From NCBI GenBank assembly GCA_019095985.1, contig CM032669.1, forward strand, positions 59,684,560 to 59,748,559: 64,000 nt of DNA. The letters are read 5' to 3'. The notes beneath the pieces are model-generated. The model was not told where the DNA came from. It ran no database searches and saw only the letters and a list, made by a program, of their open reading frames with translations. Source of the stretch: Streblospio benedicti (taxonomy: Eukaryota > Annelida > Polychaeta > Spionida > Spionidae). Positions within the stretch are counted from its first letter, which is position 1. Each line of letters begins with the position of its first letter. The translations under genes and the position numbers were made by a program. Of the stretch, positions 10,113 to 24,000 are shown one piece after another.

Positions 10113-13100
10113 CTGCAAACAGCCACTCGCAAAGTGAGGGTTAATCAATCATTGAGCGGGGTTGTTATAGTTAGAATTGGATTTCTGACCTCAAATGCAA
10201 TATCTATATTGTCTTGTGATGTATTCCCGCCGCTGGCAAACCTTAAATCATCCTTGTTTTTGTCAGATTCTGTATTTTTTGTGGAGACATAGAAAAATGT
10301 AATTTAGAAATTTCACAGGTTTTTGGCTTCTAATTTTAATTTTGAATTGTATATATTTTCCCTGAAGAGGACACTATTGTGTTGAAACGTAGGAACCGTT
10401 TAATAAAACATTGTGAAATTTCTAAATTACGATTTTCTATGTCTCCACAAAAAATACAGAATCTGACAAAAAACAAGTATGAGACCATCTGTAATGTCCA
10501 AATTAAAACAACTTGCATACCTTAAATCATCGACATAATGCATGCAGAAGATATGCAGATAGTAATAGGATGTTTTAAGAAGAATGTTTTTGCACAGACT
10601 AGTTTGTCCCTGTGTGGCCGGGGGACCCGGGTTGGGAGAAAAGAGCTCTCCGCCTCACCTTGATTTCTGGCAGCGGCTCAGCTGGCGGCGGCCGCGGCAT
10701 CACCAGGTTGTTAGGAGGGTCGTCATGACCATCGCCGCCATTGCTAGGGAAGCTCAGCTCCACGTCGCTTGGCAACCGCATGTCTGCAACACAATCGTAC
10801 TCAATGGTCCTCAATGAATGATTTGCTGTATTTCTTTGGAGCCGCTAAACAACTTTCATGTTTCTCATAGAAAAAATGAAATCAATGGATTCTGTTTAGT
10901 TATGTTTTGCTATGAAAATGTGTGTTTTTTTTGCTCATGAAATGGGGAAAAACGTTAATTCTGGAGAAAACTATGAATCAGTTGGCAGGTGCTTGCTGAT
11001 TTGAGCTACCAAATATTGTTATTATATTGATTTTGAACAGTATCATAACAAAATATTTTTCAAGCATGAATAATATAGATTTTTTCAGAACTTTTTAATT
11101 ATAAGCTTAAAAATCTAGGAAATGTAATCGATCAAAATTTACAATAGCTTTTGGCAATAGTGTCAAGTCAAGTTGGAAGTGAAATAATTTAACCTAACAA
11201 TGGATCTCTGCATCATCACTGTTAAGAATGGGATAAACAGAATAAAACATGCAACTGTGATATTTCTTGTTCTATATCGCTACTGGGCTGGAACATTTTA
11301 ATACAAGAAATCACTTGAAAAGTAAAATAACAAAAACCATAAAGATCCACACATGCTTTAAAACATATCAATATAATGTTAATTTGGACTGTAACATCAC
11401 AGGATATTTTTTATAAATCAATGTAAAAACTTATCGCTAAATATTCTTAATGCGTCATGTAATATAATCTTTTTTTAAAAACCCAATGAAGTTACAAAAG
11501 AAGGAAACCGATGCAAATGTAAACAATATTTAGCAGCAAGATCTTACATATATTCATAAAAAAATAACCCATTGACAACAGAAAGATGATGAATCAATTT
11601 CATTATTTCTCTGTAATATTGTTTAGCTCAAGATCAATATGGCATTTCATACTGATGTTGAGACGCTATTGAGTGTTTGTTCCTCGTTGTTTATCGGTGG
11701 TGCTGTGGTTAGAGGCACAACGATGGCGACATGCGGCGCTCCGGTCGTCGTGGTAACAGGACAACAACAGACGCAGCATCGCAACTCGCTAATGTTTCCG
11801 AGAACCGTCCCCAAAGCCTGAACTATTTGTGGCATCAATTGGCCATTGAAAAATCAATCATTCTATCTACTAGTATTTAAATTTGCCTTCCTTCATTTGA
11901 AAATTTTAGAAAAAATTCAAACTAGAAAAACTTGCCTCTACTTTTTTGTTTGTTTCAAATAACAATATTTTTTAATATGCCTTGATTGGCAAAAATTCTA
12001 CAAGTCAAGGATTGTGATTTTCAGAATTACAATAAGCAATGAGTGATAGACCACACATTCTATAAATATTAGAAAGTTGATTTGCAATGTTTGAAAATTA
12101 TCTACATATATAGATCCTACATGTAATCAGTTGAGAAATAAAGAAGATTCAAACAATTTCCAGTCATTAGACTCAATATTTTTCTTGTTTTGGGGAGGGC
12201 AAAACTCGGCAAAATTTCTGAGAGATCAATAGCCGTGTATTTTGATGCTGCGTCTTGCAGCATCTCTCCTTGTGTAGCGCTGTCACCGTATACGGCGGCG
12301 GCCATCTTGGTCATACTCAACGGTGGCGGTAGCATATAAAAATCTACACCCTTGCCAGTGCTAGAAAACTACGAACACATTAGAGTTAACCCCTCTCCGC
12401 AAAAAATGAAAAAAAAACTCGAAGCAGCCCTTGGGTGTTTGGATGGTCGGCGTATATGGTATGCTTATTCAATGGTCGCTCTTGAGAGGAGACGACATCT
12501 TCTTATAACTTCAACTATCACAAGGTGTGTATCGCTGAGCATTTAGACGTCCACAACATTAGCTGACAAAGAGAGATGCTGACAACGACCCAATACAACT
12601 AGCGGGTGGTGTCGAAAATAGATTACCTAGGGCTCTCCGCAATTTGGGGAGTTTAAACTTGAATCCAAATAGTTTCTTTCCTGAAAACGTTAAATGTGGC
12701 AGAGTACATTCAAATAGTGCAAATCTATGCGCTTGTTTTCCACACGCCAAAGAAAAACAAGTGTGTTATTTCAGATTTTGCACCCAATAATAAAAGTAAC
12801 AAAAATGAGGATTAAAAATAGTGCAACTGACAATTCTGTTAAGTAATAAAACAGTCAAAAGTATTTTGTCAAACTTTGGTTAAAAAAATTCATGTCTACA
12901 TGCAAAAACACTTTTCTTAATCTATAAAATGTTCTGCTCATTTTGATTTAAAGAGCACCGATGTTTCTATTTTCTTACATTTTTATTCACAGATAGTATC
13001 TATGGACACAATTGCGGCCTAAGGCGAAGCTCTGGCCACAATCTCTAATGGTCACAAAACAAACTAAAACTGGCGGCAATAATACAAAGCAAACAGTTCA

Positions 13101-14969
13101 ACTTTGGGTGCGTATTTTGTGCTGTACAACTCATGATCTACTGTGTGCAGACAGACGACTCTACAGCTTACAACTTCCGCCAGAAAATAATAAACACGCG
13201 GCCGCCGCCAAACACTGCTGTAAAACGGCGCACCGTTTGTCTGTGACCACCCCGCCGCCGGTGAGTGCACACGTACCTGTGACTGCCCCCACACATTGTA
13301 TCGGCCAAACACTGCTACTTTGTATCGCTGAGTGCACACGTACCTTGACAGCCAGGGTCGGGGGTCGGCGGACTCACGTTGAAGGTGAAGTTGGGAGGAA
13401 GTGACGCCTGCTTCGCTATTCCTGATCAACAGAGCACATAGCATCAAACTCAAAACAGGAATAGTCATAATTTTGTGGGGCTAGATATTCAGCACTCGGC
13501 TTGAGATTTCCCTTAAGATCCGGAGCAACAAGCTGCATTCCAGTCCACTCTTCCTTGACTCTTCCTTGATAAAACTGTTATGTATTGTAGTAGGGTCAAA
13601 TGTATGCAAAGAAAAAAACAAAAACAGCAACAGTTCTAATGTTGGAATGAGAAGAAAATGCCTACGTGACAGCATGTTGCATGGCTAAATACTTAACACA
13701 GTTTTACATAGGTCACAGTCCATAAACTCCACTCTGAGTATCAGATGTCCTAAAGAGACCTCTGACACATAACTTTTCTCATTAAAAATTCAGACCAATC
13801 ACTATTTAACCCCCTCACCCCTAAACCTTTAACCTCCTCACCCCTGACCTTCAACCCCTCACCCCTGACCTTTAACCCCTCACCTCTGACCTTTAACCCC
13901 CTCACCCCTGACCTTCAACCCCTCACCCCTGACCTTCGACCCCGTACCTCTGACCTTTAACCCCTTCACCCCTGACCTTTAACCCCTCACCCCTGACCTT
14001 CAACCCCTCACCCCTGACCTTCAACCCCGCACCTCTGACCTTTAACCCCCTCACCCCTGACCTTTAACCCCATCACCTCTGACCTTTAACCCCTCACCTC
14101 TGTGCGGCGGCTGCTGTGTCTGTGGTCCACGCCGGCGCCCTTTCTCCTCCATGAGCGCAGGAACCTCGTCACCATCGTCGTCATCGTCGTCGTCGTCGCT
14201 CTACAAACATCACCGAATGTGTTGCTGCTGCCGGCGTCACCAATGGTTAGTTAAAGTGGACAAATATCACTGATTAACATCGACAGACTTTCTTTGCATC
14301 ATAACCTCAATTGAGGTGATGTGGCGGCAACTTGCATTTGCTATTCGGTACCCTCGAGGAGTTATATATTTGAATAGCTATGTAAACTATTTGTATTATG
14401 TTGTTAAATCCTCTCTAATGGCCCCTGCTGCTGTACTCATAATGTCCCCTGCTCGTAGGCAGCAGATCCCCCTTTTCCCACCATGAACTCCCTTAAGTCC
14501 CCTTTTGTCCCCGGCAGCAGCTGCAGCAGTCACCTGAGTCTCTGCTCCCCCGAGCCGTCGCTTGCTCTCCGCGGACCGTGGCAGCCCGTCCTCAGCAACC
14601 TGCTTGTTGGACTCCTGCAGCACAAAACACACACATCTTACAAACAACGTAACCAGTCATTTCTAAAATATAAGCAGCTAAGAAATAAAGTTCAAATGTC
14701 CATCAAAATGATGGCAAAAACGGTTTATAAGGAGAATGAAATTGAAGAAAATCAAATCGATGGCATATACTTTATCTCCAAAATACGCCTATCGGGACAA
14801 ACATTGAGGAAGCCGTCTTACTCTGCCACAGAAGCAGCTAATATATGGTTTTTACTGCATTAAGAAAATGTTCACAAAAAAGCTGTAAAGACAAATCTTA
14901 GTGCAAAACACACAATATACTATTAAGAAAACTGTGCTTCTGCTGCTGCTGCTACTTCTGCTGCTTCTG

Positions 14970-15005
<36 letters not shown>

Positions 15006-18000
15006 ATGCTACTGCTGCCACCGCCGCCACAATGAACATAACCACATCACTGATGACCATCAAGGGAGAAACATGCACAAGACTTTTACCAACATGTCAC
15101 ATAATCGGGCATCTCACAAGGTGCAGCAGCACTCTCTGCAGGGGACATTCCAATTCATAGTTCCGAAGCCACACCCACTTTTCTGGTTTTGACGTGGGTC
15201 TCACAAATGTTCCTATCGCCCGTAGTAAATAGAGAGAAATTGCCGACTTTCTACCCAAGAGTGTTGAATCAAAATTGTGCTGATCTTCTTAGTTTTAACT
15301 TGGGATAAATGCGGTAACCTCTGTTCTACAACATACCAGAAGTATTCTCAGTAATCATTGATAATAACGATTTGCTGAAGCATTTAGTTTTCCATCTTTT
15401 TGCTTCCACTACCAAATGAAGTCCCGTTTTATCGGGTTTTTTAAGCCGCTACTCTTAATCGCATCTCGTTATTATTGGTGTTGACAAATAATGGCGTGTG
15501 ATAAAGGCTAATGTGACATACAAATGGCATTACCTTTAAATCGCCACAGAGTGATATTATTTGTGAAACGAATGGATTATCATCTTACAATAACATACCC
15601 ATAAAAAATTCACATTTCGGATCAATTTTAAACCGCTTATGAAGTCATGGACGAAAGGATATTTCTCAAATCACGAATAATGTTTGAAAATCAGTGATTT
15701 GTGCGTGTGTGTTGGCGATGAAGAATTTTGACAGTTTACAAGGCTGTACGCACACGACATATATATTTGGAGACGTTTTTATAGTCTTTCACCCAAGTAA
15801 GCTGTTTTATGCTCATTTTCGTATCATCTGTACCCTTTATGATGACTCACAGCAGTCATATTATTTTACGAGTAAGAGAACTTTTAGAAATTCGTCTTTC
15901 TAAAGTGTGCCTCGAACCGGTCTTTTTGAATCGAGGGCGACACCAGCTACATGTTTGGAAGATAATCTAGACTTATAAAACCATATTCCTATAACTAGAT
16001 ATTGAAAATAAGAACTGTGATACTATATTCTGAGTACATCTGGTCAATTTATGTAAAAAATTAAGTATTTATGGAGGCACCAGAAACGTTATTGTCTCAG
16101 ACGTAAAACTGTCAAAATGCCAGTGACAGTGTGCGGTAGTGTTTTTACTACAACGTCATAACTCTTCTAAATCGATAATTGATAGGTATACATTGGATAC
16201 AATGTAGGAAAGAGGAATGGTAGTGCATCCCAACTGAAAAATTAAGACGTTTAGCACATTTTCATTCAAAAATCTGGTGTCAAAACATGACAATTTCTCA
16301 CTGTTTACTACGGCGGGGTGAGATAAATGTTAGTATGAGGCCGCTCACTGATTGAGACCATGATAGCACACAGCACGACTTATCATAGCGACGCAAATAT
16401 GGGCAGGATTTTACAAGTATGAGGCCGCTCATGAAAAATTATCTTTTTTTTGGCTGGCTGACTATAGATACACAGCGGCACGGCAGACGGCGAGGTTCAT
16501 AGACGACGCAAATATGAATAGAATTATTTGTGGCAATTTTATAGTCTTATGAAAAATAAATATTTTTAAACATAATGAATAGCAATTATTTGAGAATTTG
16601 GGGAACAATTTTGCACAAAATTAATCATTAAAAAAAGTGGAAAACATTTGAAAATCACTTTACGTAAAAGAGGTAGTTTGAGGAAAAGAAGCAAAGATTA
16701 AAGAACAAGTATGTCATACAAAACAAATATATCTGAAAGAAAATTCTATTTCTCTAAAATATTCAAATTTAGATATAAAATCTACGATGTCCAATACAGC
16801 AAAACACCCATTGATATTAGTAACATTGAAAAAGGCATTGAGCAAATGAAATGGTTTTGAAAAATCTGAAAGAGAAATCACGGAATAATTTCACTGCTAA
16901 TCGGTACAACGTACCAATAGCAATGACATTATTTTTGTTTTGTTTTTTGCTTGTGTTTCACGTTTGTTTACGTGTCTGTGATGAACAGTTTTTACTAGAT
17001 GGTGAGGAAAGGTCAGTCACCGTGCTGGCCGCCGGGGGCTTGGGTCCGCCGCGGCTCGCGGTTTGCTGCTGGGTAACGCCGGCGCCGTTTTTGCTGCCAC
17101 CGCCTCCGCCCAGAGCCTCCCGTTCGAGTTGCTGTTCGATTTCCAGTTCCATGAGCGCGTCTTCGACCGCCTGCTCCTTAGAGTCCTGTTAAATACAATG
17201 AGCACTGGCTACATGGAGGGTACGTGGTGGGGTGTGGGGGGTGGCGATGTAACATGATGCAGGCAGCACAGGTAGCAGCGGCGGGAAGCAGCAGCTAGCT
17301 GGGTCCAGCAGTACTACAGGAATAAACCATAAACATTGGACCGCGAAGATCGCTCTATCGTTGAAGAAACCTTGCAGCAGACAGAAATGTGGATGACTTC
17401 CACATTTTGATGGCATCTTTTCACATTGGCTGCCAACTCTGACTGCCAAAAGAGGTAACTCTACTGGCAGCAGATGTCTATAGGAGACACGACCCCGACA
17501 GCTGAGACTGGATACAGCAGACGCCGGGTTGAGACTACGAGGGAGGTGCGGGACACAACGGTAAGAAAAGCACAGATTTGCTCTAAGTTTCGCTCGATAC
17601 AATGGAATGTAATCGTATAGGAGACAAAAGCTGCTACGGTGCACAACACGGAGACCACGGAATGTGACAACATTTCTAGGCTTCTGACCTAAACAACGAG
17701 TGATGGAAGCGACCGCCTACAAGAGATACAGACTACAAGACGTAAACTACTGCAATAACCATAATAACTACTGTTAACTCTCTAATAAACAAAAGGGGAC
17801 AGAAAATAATTTTACATCATATTTATACATTATGAAATATAATCAGAAAATCATATGATAAGTTCATGACAAAGCTATCATCGATTTTCCTTGGTACAAT
17901 AGCATAAATTCACCAGTGCTAAAAGACATGCAGAATAAAAGTCATAAGATCTGATTGTTTTGATACGAAGCAAAGCCAAGCGATGGTAAATGAATTGAAT

Positions 18001-21000
18001 GCAATATAGAGAGGCAGTGGATAAGAAACAATGAAAACATTAGGAGTAAAGGTTATTTACAAAAATCAGAATTGTCATCAATGGTCATAACAATGGAACA
18101 AAATCATTTTCTTATTTTATAAATTCTATATCGTGGTTAAAGTGTTTGGTTTAGGACCAAACAAACTGAGTATAAATGTGAGAGATGTTGTCGCAGATCA
18201 ACAGAGAAAAGCGTTACACTTATTGCTTATGCTTGTCATGCTTTAATTTTTGCAACAGATGGAATATTAACCAGCGGGGTTTGCTCCCCATAAACACACG
18301 GTCGGCTTCGGATCACAACGACTGCTGTTGGCCGCCGCCGCCGCACACCAATTCTAGGCCACTACTTTTTGACTAATAACAATTTTTCCACTTTGCCTCT
18401 TATTGTGAACATTATTGGAAATAATTCACACTAAAATGCCATGCCTACCTGAATAGTTTTCGTGTTTCTACATAGGTTGGAAAGATACACACACTTACAG
18501 AAATTTTCAACATTTTCAAACTTACACTTCGTAAAAGAAGCCATTTTGGTAAAAGATATTGATGGGAACAGCTGTGTTTACGCATTTGGATACATTTCAA
18601 TAATCCATACATTAGGACAAGATTTCACATCCAATCACTGCTGAAGAGTCAATAATGTTGCAAAATCTTCTATGCATTTGGATACATTAACCAATACAAT
18701 GAAAGTTTTCCTTCGAATTCACCGATTTAGGCCAGTGACAGTCCTTGCCATGCAAATTGCTTATGATTAATGATTATATTTGCAAATTTAAAGTTTGAAA
18801 ATACTGAAATTTCTGTAAATGTGCATATCTTTCTAACTTGCTTAGACACGCAAAACTTTTTGTATAGTTACATCACTTTACTTTAAATCAGTTCCAATAA
18901 TTTTACGAATATGTGTCTTCAGACAAAAATCTGTTACGAGCCAAAACGTAGTGGAATAAAATAAACTAGCATCAGAAAAATATAAATAGCTTCAATGATG
19001 CCAATTTGTTTTCACCAACAGCCAGAAGTGAGTGGCCAGTTTGAGTGGTGGGTGGAGCGCTGAGACTGACCTCGAGGTGCTTCATGAGCACGGCCACCAC
19101 CACGTTGACGAGCACGAACTGGGCCATGAGCACGAACACCACGAAGAAGACGGGCGCGATGATCGGGGACACACAGCAGTTACGCTCACAGTCGTCAGAC
19201 TTGTCACAGTCCTCCCGCAGGGTGTCCTGCACAAAGTAACACAGTAATAATGTATCATGCAGCAGCAGCATTAGCGTGAGGCATGAGTGGGGTGGTCGAA
19301 ATTCCATTCTACGCCCAGCTGTCTATGCTCTTATCTGCACTGAATGATTGAATTCGTTTCTTATTCATTTTCTTCAATGACTTTGTCATTTTTGCTTGCA
19401 CGCCAGTAAAGTTGGTACCGTTATCAGAGAATATTTTGCAAGGTGCACCCCTTGGTACAACAAATCTGTGAAATACATTCAAGAAGGAATCAGTATCAAG
19501 GCCATCCAACTTCTTCAAATGAATGGCTCTAATTCCTAGGCAGGTATAGAAACAACCGTATCGGTTGACCAAAGAACTTCCAGGGAACTTGACATAGAAA
19601 GGGCCAAAATAATCACCTCCTGTGAAAGTGAAGGGCATATGATTTGCAGAAATACGCTCTGGTGGTAGATTAGCCATCTTTTGCTCACATGACTTTGCAA
19701 ATAGTCTTTTACATATGATGCATTCGGGTTTTACATTCTTCAAAATGCTACGGGCTTTTACAATCCATGATTTTTGGCTTAGCAATGCCAATGTCCACTG
19801 AATACCTACATGAGCTATGTCATGATACTTCTGAACAATTAGGTGTGTAACACGATGGTTTGCAGATCTTTGATATCCTTATCATTTGATTGAGCCTGTG
19901 AATGCTTGTATGAAAGGATTTCTGCTTTTCCTATCTCAGTGGGTGAAAGTGTTCATGGGGCAGGCTTCTTTGCTTTCAGGAAGTCTTTGAATTTGATTAA
20001 CCAGCAAACTGCCCTTTTCAGCTTTTGCCAATCTGAGAAATAGGCGCTTAATTCATCAAGTGGCTGAGGTCTTGCATACTCAGTGACTAGGCTCGTCGCA
20101 TGATTTCCTTCCCTTTTAACTTCTGGGTCATGTTCAAGGAGATCTTCAGTGGCATTAGCTGTTTTCCTATCTGATTTGTGGGATCTGAGAAACGGTGGCC
20201 CTTCAAACCAAGAACTTTGAGACCTTCCTTTAGGTTTCTTTGTTTGTGTAACCACTTGTAGGCGATGGGCCAAGACCTGATTTTTTGGCCATGATGCTCA
20301 ACTGAGGGCAGCTTATTTCGTTGTGATTTTCTGGTAGATATATGTCTCTAGTTTTGGGAAATGGATGATGACAAGGCACAAGTGGTAGCTATTGTCTGTT
20401 ATCGCCCGCTTCTGAAGCTCTGTCGTTCGATCGCAATTACAAGAAAATATTTTTAATGTGCAGCAAAAGTCACGAAATATGCAAGAGCACCACCGTTTAG
20501 CCGCTTAAATTCCTCTTCAGGTCCGGTTTTCTATTGTTTCAGCCTCTCAAAGTCATGCCCCCCATATTAACACTGTAAAAACGAGTTCTGTCAGAACATC
20601 CTTTTATTGTTATTGAAAGAAAACTCATGTTTGGTTTTTGTAATCGTGTGATTTTAAGTAACAATACCATTTTATCACCAATTACTGGTTGTCATACATT
20701 TCACAGTCACAATCTATTGTGGAACCAGCGATTGTTCTAATATTTTCATTCACTGTTCTTAAGCTGTCAATATTTTTTCAATAGTTTTATTATTATTGTT
20801 TTATCTATGGATATCAAATATTTGTACACGGTAATAAGTGAAATAGACAGAAAGATAACAATGTGGCTACCTTCATGATGCCATTCCAGTTGTCCCCGGT
20901 GGCCACTCTGAACAGAGTGAGGAAGGCCATGCCAAAGTTCTGGAAGTGTGCGTGTTTGCTGAGGCCTTCACACGGGTGCTTGTCCGAACACTCTGTAGTA

Positions 21001-24000
21001 ACAAACAACACACATCATGCAGCACACAATCAGGCTCTACTTATTCCTCATTCTCACTGTCAAACAGTTTAATACTTCTAGTGTTTATTTGTTTGCCATA
21101 TGTATACAGCAGAACATTAGTATTATGACATTATGGCAATTTCCAAGAATAGGACACTGTCAGATGTTCTCTGTGAGGAGAATTTAGCACTTATTCGACT
21201 CGAAAAAAATCAAAGCCTCAATTTTTTAGTAGGCCCAAATTAATCCTCATTCAGGCTGTATTAAATAGAGATTTTTGAGTTTGCAATGACATAACAGTGT
21301 ATGGTAATTTCGCCTCTGCTGAATTATTTACATAAAAATGAATAAAGCTAAAATCCTACATATTTATTTTTTGTATGTGAAATTAATTCATTTTATGTAA
21401 GACAAATCGATATAATCAAATTGATATATGTTATAATAGTAAAAAGTCACTGCTCACAGTTTATTTCATTACCAAAACTATTGAAATGATGACAAATAGA
21501 TCTTAATATACATGCCTATATCTTACTTGCAAAAACTATGTGCGAATGTTGACGTCTTTTCGACAGAAATATATCAAAACTAAATTGAATTGAAATACTT
21601 TACAGACTACAACATTGATATAAAACAGCGGTACAGGTAACGATGACAACAACAGCATTGATCGTGGCGAGTTGGAGCGCATTGTGACTACTTACCAAGC
21701 TGCCCGAACATTTCGACCCCGAGGGCGGCGAAAATATAAAAAAGCAGGAAGAAGAGGAGTCCGAGGTTCCCGACCTGTGGCAGCGCACGCATCACTGTGT
21801 CCAGGAGGGCGCGGATCCCAGACATCATTTTTAGGAGCTTCAGCACTGCACAATGACGTCGACAATGAGGAGGACAGAGGGAGAGAAATAAACACGTGTA
21901 GCAGCCAGCAGGTGAGTTTTGGGGGTGGCGACTGCTGGGGGTCGTCATGGACACAGCAAGCAGCGAGAAAGGTGAAGCTGCAGCAGCGGCTGCATTTTTA
22001 TTGATTTCTTGTTAGCATGATTATAGAAGGCAGTGGTATTAAATACTGCTAAGAAGTAGGCATACTCTAAAAATTGTGATGTGAAGTATTTTCAATGGCA
22101 CAGAATATGAAAATACAAAAGAAAATTTATACTTATTCCTAATGTCTCATTACCGAAAATTTGGTACTTAATGTATTGCCAATTATCAATAATTGTTATA
22201 GATATTTAACAACAAAAAATTAAAAAAATGCAAACTAGTCAGCTTCAACTTTCTCACTTCAAAAATTAATAATAAAAGAATTAAGAATTAGCTCTGAAAA
22301 AAATGGAACATCCGATGTGGGGAACATGGTCTAAAAGTACAATAAATAGAACTGTCATGCAAAAGTTTGAAAATCTTCCATTATCATTCGTGCTGCTTGT
22401 AAAGAAATTGATCAAAAATTCAAATTTTAATAACTTTTCTCATTCACACAAAACGGAAACTAATGGAAGATTTAAACTTAACTACAAATATATTTACTGC
22501 AGTGCATACATATATCTTCCCTTCCTAAACATTGACATTGGCAAAATAACATAATATGCCAATAAGTGATTTTGTAAATTGCAAGTGACGTCACAAGGTC
22601 AGAAGTCAGCCATGATAAGATGTGTATTGCACAAGATCTTTTTATACAGTATATAGTAAAACTCAGCGACAAAAATGCTTTAAATAACTTTGTTAATCAT
22701 AATCTGTTATTTACAAATTTAAGTCAACACTTGTAGGAAATGTGTAAGAATGCACAGCAAAAAGAAAAGATTAATTTGGCATTAAACAGCACCTGAAAAG
22801 CTTCTCTAAATCCTATGTAAAATATGAACAAAAGGTTTTGATTAAGAGGGAGTTTGATAACAACTATGCAAGCAGAATTAATCTCATGACTTCAAATATG
22901 GACTCCTACACTTGTTTCATAATAGGTGACTTAATGATATTCAATTCCCAAGAGAATTAACTAAGTTATTAACTACTTTTTGTTGGCATCTCCATCAGAA
23001 TTTCCAAGTGGATGTAAATAAAATGCATGTGTTAACATTTTCACACATCTCTGACTTTCAACTAATATTTGACAAGCTTATAATTGTTGGATTGTTTATG
23101 TATTGGTGTCACATCAATCGTATATTGGTCTTTAATCAATCACAAATGGTTTGAAAGGGAATAATTTCGATGCAACATTATATTTGCAGGGTTTATATGC
23201 TTACCTAGTATTTTCATTCATTTTACTATATGAAATCATCCATCTATCACGCAAACTTATATCTATTTTTATCTGATCTGGTGACGTCACTTCTATTTAC
23301 AAAATGGCTTATTAGAACACAAATCTGTAAAAAAAGTGTTTCAATGTCTTTGCCATCTCTGTAGATCACATTAGATGTAAAGGTCAAAACACTTTGTTTA
23401 GAAGTTAAAGCTTCAAACAACAAATGATGCTAAATTCTAAGGTGTGGAAATGTAAAATCAAAAAATCCTAAAAATTAAAAAGAACATGCACCAAATTACA
23501 CTGAGAACGTCCATAAGATCTCATCTGGAGGATAATTTTGTGTTGCATTGAACGGAAACTAAAAAACAGAAAACAAAACAAACTTCTAGCATCACTAGAT
23601 AATTTTCAGCAGTGACGCCGTTGCTTAAATTCTCAAAATCAAATCCATTAAAGTGATCAGTTTAAATCCATTGCAACGAGCCTCTGGTCGTTTTTAGCAG
23701 CTGCAGCACCAGAACAGAACAGCAGCGGTGGCCAGATGAGACGTTACGAACAGAGTGGGGACGTTATGAACAGAGCGGGGACGTTATGAACAGAGACTCC
23801 ACCGAAAGCAGCCTCACTCACCCAGGCGGCCAAACAGCTCGACGCCGAGCGCCGCGAAGATGAAGAATAGGAGGAAGAAGAGGAGTCCGAGGTTTCCGAC
23901 CTGTGGCAGCGCCTGCATTACGGTGTCCAGCAGGGCGCGGATCCCCTTGGCCATCTTCAGCAGCTTGAGCACTACATGCAGCAGCAGCAGTAGCACAGTC

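Noticed and set aside
9022-10132. Long open frames on both strands over the last channel exon
   Set aside because: GC-rich trinucleotide tracts leave several frames open; only the minus frame with the acidic tail fits the splice phases.
12117-12546. Moderately GC-rich frames near gccgccatcttgg
   Set aside because: No splice signals in usable phase and no similarity.
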